Source of the DNA: Phallus indusiatus | Taxonomy: Eukaryota > Basidiomycota > Agaricomycetes > Phallales > Phallaceae | Direction of reading: 5' to 3' | Length of the DNA: 64,000 nucleotides | Assembly (NCBI GenBank): GCA_027605045.1 | Contig: JAQFWX010000015.1 | Coordinates: forward strand, 1,038,455 to 1,102,454 | Shown: positions 10,800 through 20,220 of the stretch, in pieces | Layout of the letters: each line of letters begins with the position of its first letter | How positions within the stretch are numbered: the stretch's first letter is position 1 | The notes under the pieces: generated by a model | The model's database searches: none | What the model was told of the DNA's origin: nothing | The model's input: only the letters and a program-made list of their open reading frames with translations | Position numbers and translations under genes: made by a program

Positions 10800-13688
10800 A
10801 TGACATCGTCTGCCCCCTCATCATCTCAGCCATCAACTCAGCCATCATCCGGCACACCACCTCAAACCAGAGAAGAGAAGCTCTGGGAACCCCCATCGTG
10901 GATCAATAAGAATCCACCGAAAGAGCCTCTATCGGGTGATGAGAATTGGTTGTCATGGAGCTCCATAATACAGGACATGTTCGAGCTCGCCGAAGTGTGG
11001 GACATTGTGAATGGTACTGAATCTGAGCCATCACGAGGATCGCTTGCCCATCGAATCTGGAAACAGAAGGACGGATATGCAAAACTCACCATAAAAGCCC
11101 ACGTCTCCTCGAAATTCATCGGGAAACTGAAGCAAATGTCTGCACGCCAGATGTGGCACCACCTCGAGAATCTCTACCAGCAAATTGGACCGGGATCTAT
11201 CGTTCTGTGGTATAGAAAGCTCCACCGTATAGCAGATGCTGCGACCGATATGAAAACTCATGTCGAAGAGTTCGAGACAACACTCAAGTACCTCAGTGAT
11301 GCCGGAATCGAATACTCCGAGTACGTTCAGTCAATAATCCTACTGTCTACCCTCCCGGACAACAGTCAGGGCATGGACTCTTGGATGGGATTCATCACCA
11401 GCCTTCGGATCAACAAGGATACGAAAATGTCAGCTACCATAGCTGCAATCCTCGAAGAAGTCCGAATTCGCAAGGCGAAAGACCCAGTCGACACCAAAGA
11501 GACAACCCTGGCCGCACGCGAACAAAATGCCAAACGTTTTGGCAAGAAGTTCTGCCGAAACTGTGATCGCGAAGGACACGAGACTGAAAACTGCTGGGCG
11601 AAAGGCGGAGACAAAGAGAACCAGCGGAAAAAGCAGAAGCGCAGACAGAAAAAGAAGGAAAAGGAGAAGGCGAAGGCGGCAAAAGAGTCGGATAGTGATA
11701 GCGATGAAACCACGAACATGATCAACGAGTACTGCTTTGTGTCCACGCCATCCACTGACAATCTGTCTGCAAGCAATTCGCCCCCAGAACCAGCCTATGA
11801 GCAAGTGTTCAAAACCCTTCAACCACGCACTATCATAGATTCTGGTGCAACTACTCATATCGAAACTGATCGCCGCAACTTCGACACAGTCTCACCCTCC
11901 TTTAGCCACCTCAGTGGCATTGGAACCAATAAGGTCCCGATAGTGGGCCGAGGCAAGTCCAGTCGACGAGTTAAATTGCCAAATGGCAAACCTGCGAAGC
12001 TCAAGCTAAAGAACACCTGCTATGTCCCTAGCATGTCAATGGGACTAGTATCGGTATCGCGAATGGACGAGGCCGGTTGCTACACCCTGTTTGGGCAAGA
12101 CAAGGCTGTGTCATTCAAAGCGAAAGACGGTGGGAAGCTCATGCAGGACATCCTGAAGAAGGAAGAAATTCAGTTCACTGCGAGTAAACGATCTGACAGA
12201 CTGTATCACCTTGACGAGACTGAAGACTCCGAAACTGCAAATGTTGCCGAAGTATCCGAACTTGAGCAACTGCATAGGAGACTCGGTCATCTCAACTATC
12301 ACCATATTAAGAAGATAGTCAAGAAAGATATGCTTACCGGAATCAAGCTCAGCGAGAACGATTTAACGAGCGAGCCACCACTGTGTCCATGTTGTGCGGT
12401 TGGTAAGATAACACGCGCAACTCATCCTCGATCAACAAAACGTGCTGATGAATATCTCGGACGCGTTTTCTCAGACCTGTGGGGTCCAGCTCCTGTCCAA
12501 ACCCCGAACGGAAGCCGCTACATGGTTACGTTCACCGATGACTACACGCGTTATGTGTGGGTCTACTTCCTTAAGCGCAAAAGCGAAGTTTTCAAGGCAT
12601 TTGTCGACTGGAAGACGAAAGCCGAGAACTTGTCTGGGAAGACCCTAAAAATCTTTCATTCAGATAATGGAACCGAGTTCGTGAGCAAAACGTGGACTGA
12701 CTACTTCTCGAAGCATGGCATCGCATTCGAAGCATCAGCTCCTTATACACCCGAGCAAAACGGCACTGCGGAACGACTGAACCGAACTATAATCGAGAGG
12801 GTCAGAACAGTCCTGTACGATGCAAAGTTACCGCTCTCACTCTGGGCAGAAGCAGCCGCGTATGTTGCATACACCAAGAACCGGAACTATACTCGAGCCC
12901 TGAAGCAATTCAAGACTCCCGTCGAAATGGTTTCAAATCTGAAACCAGCCTTCAAGCGTTTACACCGTTTTGGTTGTGTAGCCTATGTGCTTGATGAAAA
13001 TCCTCGTCGCAACAAGCTCCAACCAAAAGGGAAAGCCGGGATTTTTGTTGGATACTCGACGATTCAGAAGGCGTGGAGAATCTACGATCCTGAAACTCGG
13101 AAAATCATCGTGTCGAACAATGTCATTTTTGACGACAATACCTGTTGGAAAGAAAGGTTAGCCACTGAGGGGGAATATAGGTATGAAGACTTAAAAGTCG
13201 ACTTACAAGATGACTCCAGTAGCGAACCAGTCGAACAGGAAGAGTCGTCCGATGATGAGGAACCCGAAGTTGAAGCTCCTCGCCCAGACCGTCTCCGTCC
13301 TGACATGCCCGACGTTCCCGACTTCGGTGTCCCCGACATCGACATTCCCGACCGCGATCCTTCACCTGCCCCAAATCTACAAAGAGCGCCGCGTCAGCAC
13401 AACGCCAATGTGGATAGGAGCAACATCTTACCTGAAGGATCTCAGCGTCGTGCGAAGAAACATGCCAAGGACGTTATTCGCACGGCAACCCGAAACTTGG
13501 GCAAAACCTCGGCCAAGCATTACGAGGCAATGCCTGAACCTCCTCCCCAACCTCCTGAGCCTGATGTTCCCGAACTTGTAGAGGACGAGGAACAGCCTGA
13601 AGAAGACGATCCGGAACCGGACCATGCACTAGCTGCATTGGTAAAGCTCCCTCGCACATATTCCGAAGCGATGAAGTCTGAAAACCAG
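10800..13688 (+). CDS. Copia Gag-Pol, 5' part (Gag, protease, integrase)
   Basis: This is the N-terminal 963 codons of the copia polyprotein. Gag carries the zinc knuckle CRNCDREGHETENC (CX2CX4HX4C, about residues 251-264). The aspartic protease active site is IIDSGATTHI (about residue 346). The GAG-pre-integrase zinc finger is LHRRLGHLNYHH...CPCC. The integrase core has the triad in FSDLWGP, FHSDNGTEF and NGTAERLNR. An acidic, proline-rich linker follows (PDMPDVPDFGVPDIDIPD). The first ATG is at 10800. The frame runs on for 17 codons into the gypsy LTR and stops at 13739, so the present product would lack RT and RNase H. The codon boundary falls exactly at the insertion point. Confidence 0.93.
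13684..13688. repeat. Target site duplication ACCAG, left copy (gypsy element)
   Basis: ACCAG before the gypsy LTR is repeated at 23114-23118 after it. Removing the element and one copy rejoins the copia reading frame exactly (…GAA AAC CAG / TCA GAA TGG…). Confidence 0.95.
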
Positions 13689-14554
13689 TGTCAAGTACCG
13701 ATATCCGGGAACGGTAATAGATACTGTAATGTATTTTAGTCGCTGAATATAACACCAATAACTGTCACCGTTGGTTGACGATAGCCAGGACTTGGCCTCA
13801 ACCTATAAGAGGTTGTGCCACGACAGTCTTCTTTAGGATTTGTCCTGACGTTCGTCACGAGCGTCGAGTTCGTCAAGGACGTTACGAATATGTGCGTTCC
13901 GAGCTTCGAGAGTCGCGAGCTGTATCTCGTATTGAATGATATCAAGCTCGACGATAATGAAGAAAGCTTTGAGATGTAACTCTCGACAACGACGGATGGC
14001 TTCCGTCGCTGCAAGTCTCGAGGAACGATCTCGACGTTCAATGATGAATAGAATAGAGAAGGAGAGTTGTTATAGAGATATCGAACTACGTTCGATATTA
14101 AGTCTGAAGAACTATCTACGTGTATGCTAGGGTTTATATACACGTCAGATAAATAATTCTAGCTCAGTTCGAAATAGATTCCGAACTAGAGAAATACAAA
14201 CAAGTCGTGAGATTCGTAAGTAACATCAATATATGCAGGGTATGATGTCTCATGTGATGAACATGAGGTGTGCAGGGATAAGAGCTGTGCATACATGGAC
14301 CTACGTTCGTCATCTATGATCTCATAACCGGAACGTGCGTGGAATATTCTAGAAAGGCCTTTCCGCGGGTGTTCCAGGAGTTAAGAGAGACGGGTACGTC
14401 TCTATTCGAGTTGCGAGGTTGATGGAGATGACTGAACGCGAAGGTCTTATCGTGAGTGACGTAAGCGAGATAAGATAACGGAGATGAACGGTAAATGATC
14501 GGATATGGATTACGTAACGTTACCGGAAGTGATGTCATGAATCGGATCATGACA
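13689..14554 (-). repeat. Gypsy 3' LTR (relative to element direction)
   Basis: 866 bp, identical by eye to 22248-23113. It starts TGTCAAG and ends ATGACA on the plus strand. It contains the same TATA box and transcription-start segment as the other LTR (self-primer copy at 14095-14105). Confidence 0.95.
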
Positions 14555-14558
14555 GTAT

Positions 14559-14567
14559 CCCCTCTTT
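14559..14567 (-). promoter_or_regulatory. Gypsy polypurine tract
   Basis: On the minus strand AAAGAGGGG lies four bases before the start of the 3' LTR. This is the usual place for the plus-strand DNA primer of an LTR retrotransposon. Confidence 0.75.
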
Positions 14568-14617
14568 AGGGACGAGCCCCCGAGTCCATTACGTATATCC
14601 GAGTTTAAACGAGTGAT

Positions 14618-14663
14618 CACGTGAGTTTGAACACGTGACGAATAGAAGTGTTGTGATCACGTG
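14618..14663 (+). promoter_or_regulatory. Cluster of three CACGTG E-boxes upstream of the antisense gene
   Basis: CACGTG occurs at 14618-14623, 14632-14637 and 14658-14663; two are in the context TGATCACGTG. CACGTG is the palindromic core bound by fungal bHLH factors of the Pho4/Cbf1 type. The cluster lies about 190-230 bp before the ATG at 14851 and inside the element body. The following pyrimidine-rich leader (about 14780-14848) is a typical fungal promoter end. Binding is inferred only from the motif. Confidence 0.5.
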
Positions 14664-14850
14664 TATTGACGCGTGATAAATTTAGATTAGTGACGCATTA
14701 CGCGAGACGCGAGTTATCGGTCACAAGTGACTGTGACATATCGTGACAACCTGAAACGCACTTGGTGAAAAAAGTGCGGTCTTCTTTTGCTTTCGACCAC
14801 AACCCAGCATAAACCTCTTTTCTTTAACGACTTTTGTCTATATTCATCCT

Positions 14851-16255
14851 ATGTCGTCCTCCCGCCACTTTATCACCGATGCCAACATCCTCAAGGGCGT
14901 TTCTTTAACGCCAGAACAACGAGTCGACTGGGCCCTTGCAAATGGGCGTCTGTTCCTTCTGCCTGATCAAGACGAAGTCCAGGCAACGTTTCGACCAGTC
15001 CACGCTGACGACGACCGTGACTTCGTTGAATTATTCCAGTCAAAGTACGAAAAAGAATACGAGGAAAAGTATCTTGCGTTGGCGGCCGAAAAATTGAGGA
15101 AGCAGAAAGAGGAGGAAGAGCGTCGGGCACGGGAAGAGGAGGAGAGACGAAAAAAAGAGGAGGAGGAGAAGAAAAGGGAAGAGGAAAGAAAGAGGAAGGA
15201 AGAAGAAAAACAACGAGAAATCGAGCGTGTCCGCTCTGAAATGATGAGGAGATATCGGGAAGAGAATCCTGATAAAGCTAGGGTGAGTTTCTTTTTAGTT
15301 TTTTGATTTCTCGTGATCTGACTGTCAATAGTCAGTATCGTCGGTTGGTAAAGCAGCGCTGAAGTCGTCCAAACGTCCGCGGGAACTCTCTGACGAGGAA
15401 AACGAGGACGATACCGACGACGAGGGTATACAGGAGCTCCCGCCTCCTTCGAAGAAAAACAAAACGTCGGCCCTCCCTTCGACTTCCAAAAACAGCGCGG
15501 CCGTCGACTTAGCAAAAAAGGGGTCCGAACGACATCCTCCGTGCGACTCCTGTTTCCGCAAGGAGAAGACCTGTCATGACCAGGTCGGAATCGCGCTCGC
15601 CGATCCCGTATGCTACGAGTGCAAGACGGGCAAGGTCTCCTGCCCCGACAACGTTATTCGAAAAGCGGCGAAGGCTGAGCAAAAAAAGAAGGAGCAGACG
15701 GCAAAACCCAAACCCAAACGGGTTTATAAGTCCAAGGCTCGGAAACACACGCCCAACGTCACCGTGGACGATTCCGACAACGAGGACGAAGGTCCGATTG
15801 CCCAAGCCATCCTGGCGGGCTTTACGTTGGTGGCCAACGCGATCGAACGTGCGGGGCGCGACCAACGCGAGGGTTTGGCGTCTTTGGCGTTTGAGGTCGC
15901 AACCATCGCCAGGAATATGCCTTCTCGACAGGCGACCCCCCAACCTCCATACCAATCGCCAACCATTTATAGAGGCTCCCCTTCGGTAGACAGGGACGCT
16001 AGGCTGTTGTCCTTAGGGCAACAGCACGAGGCTATGGACAGGGAGGAGCGGTTGAGGGAGGAAAAAATCAGAGCGGCCCAACGCGTTTTTGAGAGGGCAG
16101 AAGCAGAGGCAGCAGCGCGTACGGAAGAGGTCAACACTGGTGCATCCAGCTTTGACAAGGGCAAGGGTAAGGCAAGGGAAGAGGATGGGGAAGATGATAA
16201 GGAAGGGTCCGGAGAAGATGAAGAAGAGGGAGAAGAACATAATCCGCAAGTTTAA
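14851..16255 (+). CDS. Antisense accessory protein of the gypsy element: coiled coil plus Zn(II)2Cys6-type cluster
   Basis: Two exons, 14851-15282 and 15332-16255, separated by a 49-nt GT-AG intron in phase 0, give 451 aa. Residues 1-60 are ordinary sequence (MSSSRHFITDANILKGV...). About 65-140 form a long charged coiled coil (KEEEERRAREEEERRKKEEEE and on). Next is an acidic stretch and a nuclear-type basic patch. Cys 215, 218, 225, 238, 241 and 248 then form CX2CX6CX12CX2CX6C, the exact spacing of fungal Zn(II)2Cys6 binuclear clusters (CDSCFRKEKTC...CYECKTGKVSC). A helical region follows (AQAILAGFTLVANAIERAG), then a second charged coil and a KGKGKAREED acidic tail. The gene is convergent with pol, 278 bp from the pol stop. 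The intron is spliceable only in the antisense RNA. It could be a captured host regulator or an element-specific regulator; the function is unknown. Confidence 0.82.
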
Positions 16256-16533
16256 CGGACTAAAAGTAGTGTAGAAAATGGACAAGATCTAAGTAGTAGA
16301 TTGTATGTAGAATGACCGTGAAGAACTTAGCCAAAATTGGCTGTACCAATATAATGTAATTTTGTTTTGTTTTAATTTTGACGCGAAGTAACGGAAAATG
16401 TGAGAAATAATTATAAAAGAATATTCCGTGGGAGAAAGAGGGAGAAAGAAAAGAAACGAAGTTAAAATCATGAAAACGGTGAAAGAACGAGCGTTGGAGA
16501 GCAAACAATCAATACCATAATGTATCATACCAA

Positions 16534-19500
16534 TTATGTACGGCTTATGACATTCCAATTAGGACCTGGTTTATCCGGATATTTTCTGTGAAAGTCTTCG
16601 ACTAGTTCGCTAGCATTTTCAAGTTCTGTAGCGATGAGCCAGGAAGACTCTTCATCAGTTCCGTCATAACCTAGCCATTTTACCAAGTACAGTAACGGTA
16701 CTGCACGACGTCGATCGATTTTAGAATCAAGTATCGACTCTATTTCATATTCGAGGTCGCCTTCAATCTCGACAGGAGCTGGAGGGTCTTGAACACGTCC
16801 AGGGATGATATTCTCTGTATGCGGCTCGAGCATCGACAAATGAAACACTGGATGAACTGAACGGTAGTCGTTAGGCAATCTAAGTGTTCTAGTAACGTCA
16901 TTAGGCTTAGCGATGATTTCAAATGGGCCTAAGTATTTTGCTGCGAGCTTTTTAGAGGGTCTTGTTGTCGAGAAGAATTCGGCTTTAACGTAGGCTTTGG
17001 TCCCTATATTGAAAAGAGGTGGTTTAGAACGACGTTCATCTGCTGGTCCTTGATAGCGTTTTTGAGCTAGCTTGATTTGTTCCTTGAGTTCTTCGTGAAT
17101 TTCTTCGAGCTTGTTGACAAACGACTCTGCTCGAGAAGAAGTTAGTTCAACGTTATCGCGTATCGTGAGACTAGGGTGATATCCTTTGTTAGCGAAGAAT
17201 GGAGATATACCCGTAGTAGCACTAGCTGCGTTGTTGAATGCAAATTCTGCAAGAGGAAGCAAATCGGACCAATCGTCTTGCTGGTAGTTGCAATATATGC
17301 GGATGTATTGCTCCAATGTTTGATTAGTTCTTTCCGTTTGTCCATCACCTTCGGGGTGATATCCAGAAGTAAAATGAAGGTTCATATTAAGGGCTTTGCC
17401 CAAAGAGCGAAAGAAATGAGAGACAAACTCTGAACCTCTGTCTGACGTTACATGGGATGGGACACCATGCTTCGAAAAGACATGTAGAACAAAGAGGCTA
17501 GCGAGTTGTTGCGATGAAATGGTATCGTGAGTGGGAATGAAAATAGCGTATTTCGTTAGCCGGTCAACAACGACAAGAATTGAAGTATAACCACTGGAAG
17601 CAGGTAAATGCTCAATGAAGTCCATAGAGATCGAGTCCCAAGGACGTATAGGTACGGGAAGTTGTTTAAGAAATCCGTATGGTTTATGTCGCTGTGATTT
17701 ACCACGAGGACAGTCGATACAAGAGCTACAAAACTCTTTAACCATATCGCGAAGGTTTGGCCAGACGTATTCGCGACGTATAAGTTCAAGGGTCTTGGTC
17801 TGTCCGAAATGTCCAGATACGGGATGATCATGTTTATACTGAAGGACACGAAGTCGGAGGTCTTCAGCTGCCGGAACGAAGATACGACCATCACATCTAA
17901 GAAATCCGCGATCATCCACAGTCCAACGAGGATTGGAACGATCGTGTAAATGAAGTTGCGCGACTGGATCATGAGGAAGCGCAGAGAGAATGTCGTCATG
18001 AAGCTTGTTAATGTCCATGATAATAGCGCTACGGAGAATAGGAGCGTGAAGAATGGTAGCATTTAACGACACCTTTAATTGTTCTGAAGTGAAAATCGGC
18101 TTCAAATTTTGCGGGTTAACGTCGGCGTAGTCGCTTATCCCCTCTTTAAGGTAGACGTCCCATCGTCTAGTGAGAGAATCAGGTTTAGTACCCAAGCGAC
18201 CAGGACGGAAATTAATATTAAGATTAAATTGAGATAAAAATTCGGACCATCTCGCTTGACGGCGAGTAAGTGTTTTTGTTGTGGAGAAATAAGTGAGATT
18301 TTTGTGATCCGTGAAGACGTCAACAGGAAAAGTAGATCCTTCAAGGTAATGACGCCATTTTTGAAAAGCTTCAAATATCGCGAGTAATTCCTTGTCGTGA
18401 ACATCGTAATTGAGTTCTGGAGGTGAAAAAGTACGGGAATGAAAAGCGATTGGGTGTAATTCGTTTGTCGCATCGTATTGAGATAATATAGCTGCGAGAG
18501 CATAGTCAGACGCGTCCGTCTCGACTATAATAGGCCGGTCTGGTACCCAGTGAGCTAGCACTGGTGCAGTTGTAAAAGACTTTTTCAAAGTGTCGAATGC
18601 GCGTTGGCAATCGTCGGTCCAGTTCCAAGGTGCACCTTTACGCGTAAGTCGAGTGAGAGGTATTGTTATATGCGAGTATTGATCAATAAAACGACGATAG
18701 AAGTTTGCAAATCCAAGAAATGATTGAATATCCTTAACTTTGCGCGGAACAGGCCAGTCAATGATCTGTTTAACTTTGCCGGTATCCATCGCAAGTCCAG
18801 ATGAATCCAAAACATATCCAAGAAACTCTACACGATCCTTATGAAATTCGCATTTCTTCGGCGACGCATATAGGTTGTGTTGCCGGAGACGTTTGAGAAC
18901 TTCTTTGACGTGTTGTTTATGCGAGGAAATGTCGTCTGAGTAAATGAGGATATCATCGAGATAAACGACGACACAATGATCGAGTAGGTCGCCTAAAATA
19001 TCGTTCATGAAGCGTTGGAAAGCAGCGGGAGCGTTGGATAATCCAAATGGCATGACAAGCCATTCAAAAGATCCATAACGGGTTCTGAACGCTGTCTTCC
19101 ATTCATCACCTTCCGCGATACGCACAAGGTGATATGCGTGCTTCAAATCGATCTTGGTATATATGCGGGCTTTTCGAGGAGCGTCTAGTAAATCCGAGAT
19201 AAGTGGTAACGGATACTTATCCTTTTTACTAATTTTGTTGAGTCCGCGAAAATCCACACAAAGACGTAAGGAACCGTCTTTTTTCTTGACGAAAAGGACT
19301 GGGGCGCCATGAGGAGAATTGGAATGGCGAATAAAACCAGTCTTCAAATTATCATCGATAAATTCTCGGAGAGATTCTAATTCCAAGGGCGAAAGAGAAT
19401 AGATGGGTCCTAGAGGAGGAGTTTTGCCATCTTCGAGTTCAATCTTCAAATCGTATGAACGATGTGGCGCCAGAGTGTCGGCTTTGACACCACTAAATAC

Positions 19501-20220
19501 GTCTGCAAATTCTCGGTAGTCTTCAGGTATCGACATCTCGTTAAAGTCGGGATCCACAGCTGCGGAATAAGACTTGACTTTTGGATCGGTGACTGCTAAC
19601 CGAAAAACAACAGAGCCAGAAGAGTTGGCTGCGTGAAGAAAAGCTGCGGCGTTAACAAGAGATACTGAAGGACGAGAAGTGGCGGTTGGAATAGCTGAGG
19701 CATTTCGCGTGTTTGATTGAGTAGCGGAAAAGGACGATTCGGCCTTGTCAGAAGATAATCGAATGTTGTCTGGGAATTTGATACTGCCCAATACCCAGTT
19801 AATCGACGGATTATAGCGGGTGAGCCAGTCGTATCCTAAGACGAAATCACAATTAGCTTCCAACTTCGTAACAAGAAAAGAAATCGATAAAGTGTCACTA
19901 CTAGGAAAAGTTACATTTAAAACTATCTTCCGAGTGATAAAAGAGTTTGTAGTCCCATCAATAAGAAATAAAGGAATAGGGTCGATGGTCTGAAATGGAA
20001 GGGCATATTTATCTACTATTTTTTCATTTATAAAACAGTGCGTCGATCCCGAGTCGACCATGCACTTAAAAGGAGAAGGAGAAAAAGGGACAGAAAGGGA
20101 AATCATAAAAGAATCAGAGAAAACAGGCATAGACCGTAAAACTACTTTACTAGTACCACCGACTACGGCTACGTTGGCGCGTACTGAACCTTCCCGACTA
20201 ACATCTAGTTCTTGGATGCA
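16534..20220 (-). CDS. Gypsy Pol: protease, RT, RNase H, integrase, chromodomain
   Basis: Open in the -1 frame relative to Gag from 20220; the first ATG is at 20130 (1,198 aa from there). Residue numbers are from that ATG. Protease: MVDSGSTHCFINEKIV (about 25-40). RT: FVKKKDGSLRLCVDFRGLN and catalytic VVYLDDILIYSDD (about 385). RNase H: IIVETDASDYALAAILSQY and DHKNLTYF. Integrase: HHCC finger (HDHPVSGHFGQTKT...CSSCIDC), D in SISMDFIEHLP, D in TSDRGSEF, E in DGQTERTNQTLEQ. A GPY/F-like module follows (YLGPFEIIAKP), then a C-terminal chromodomain (YEIESILDSKID...YLVKWLGYDGTDEESSWLIATEL). The chromodomain and order place it among chromoviruses, Tf1/sushi side. No internal stop was seen. Confidence 0.95.
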   Translation of the reverse strand, partial: CIQELDVSREGSVRANVAVVGGTSKVVLRSMPVFSDSFMISLSVPFSPSPFKCMVDSGSTHCFINEKIVDKYALPFQTIDPIPLFLIDGTTNSFITRKIVLNVTFPSSDTLSISFLVTKLEANCDFVLGYDWLTRYNPSINWVLGSIKFPDNIRLSSDKAESSFSATQSNTRNASAIPTATSRPSVSLVNAAAFLHAANSSGSVVFRLAVTDPKVKSYSAAVDPDFNEMSIPEDYREFADVFSGVKADTLAPHRSYDLKIELEDGKTPPLGPIYSLSPLELESLREFIDDNLKTGFIRHSNSPHGAPVLFVKKKDGSLRLCVDFRGLNKISKKDKYPLPLISDLLDAPRKARIYTKIDLKHAYHLVRIAEGDEWKTAFRTRYGSFEWLVMPFGLSNAPAAFQRFMNDILGDLLDHCVVVYLDDILIYSDDISSHKQHVKEVLKRLRQHNLYASPKKCEFHKDRVEFLGYVLDSSGLAMDTGKVKQIIDWPVPRKVKDIQSFLGFANFYRRFIDQYSHITIPLTRLTRKGAPWNWTDDCQRAFDTLKKSFTTAPVLAHWVPDRPIIVETDASDYALAAILSQYDATNELHPIAFHSRTFSPPELNYDVHDKELLAIFEAFQKWRHYLEGSTFPVDVFTDHKNLTYFSTTKTLTRRQARWSEFLSQFNLNINFRPGRLGTKPDSLTRRWDVYLKEGISDYADVNPQNLKPIFTSEQLKVSLNATILHAPILRSAIIMDINKLHDDILSALPHDPVAQLHLHDRSNPRWTVDDRGFLRCDGRIFVPAAEDLRLRVLQYKHDHPVSGHFGQTKTLELIRREYVWPNLRDMVKEFCSSCIDCPRGKSQRHKPYGFLKQLPVPIRPWDSISMDFIEHLPASSGYTSILVVVDRLTKYAIFIPTHDTISSQQLASLFVLHVFSKHGVPSHVTSDRGSEFVSHFFRSLGKALNMNLHFTSGYHPEGDGQTERTNQTLEQYIRIYCNYQQDDWSDLLPLAEFAFNNAASATTGISPFFANKGYHPSLTIRDNVELTSSRAESFVNKLEEIHEELKEQIKLAQKRYQGPADERRSKPPLFNIGTKAYVKAEFFSTTRPSKKLAAKYLGPFEIIAKPNDVTRTLRLPNDYRSVHPVFHLSMLEPHTENIIPGRVQDPPAPVEIEGDLEYEIESILDSKIDRRRAVPLLYLVKWLGYDGTDEESSWLIATELENASELVEDFHRKYPDKPGPNWNVISRT

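Noticed and set aside
13741..14143. Open frame of 135 codons within the gypsy LTRs (also at 22295-22702)
   Set aside because: It is the same LTR sequence in both copies, has no domain and lies across the LTR core promoter; treated as non-coding.
14967..15515. Minus-strand frame of 182 codons opposite the antisense zinc-cluster gene
   Set aside because: Its serine/phenylalanine-rich content is the complement of the Glu/Lys/Arg coiled coil; a shadow frame.
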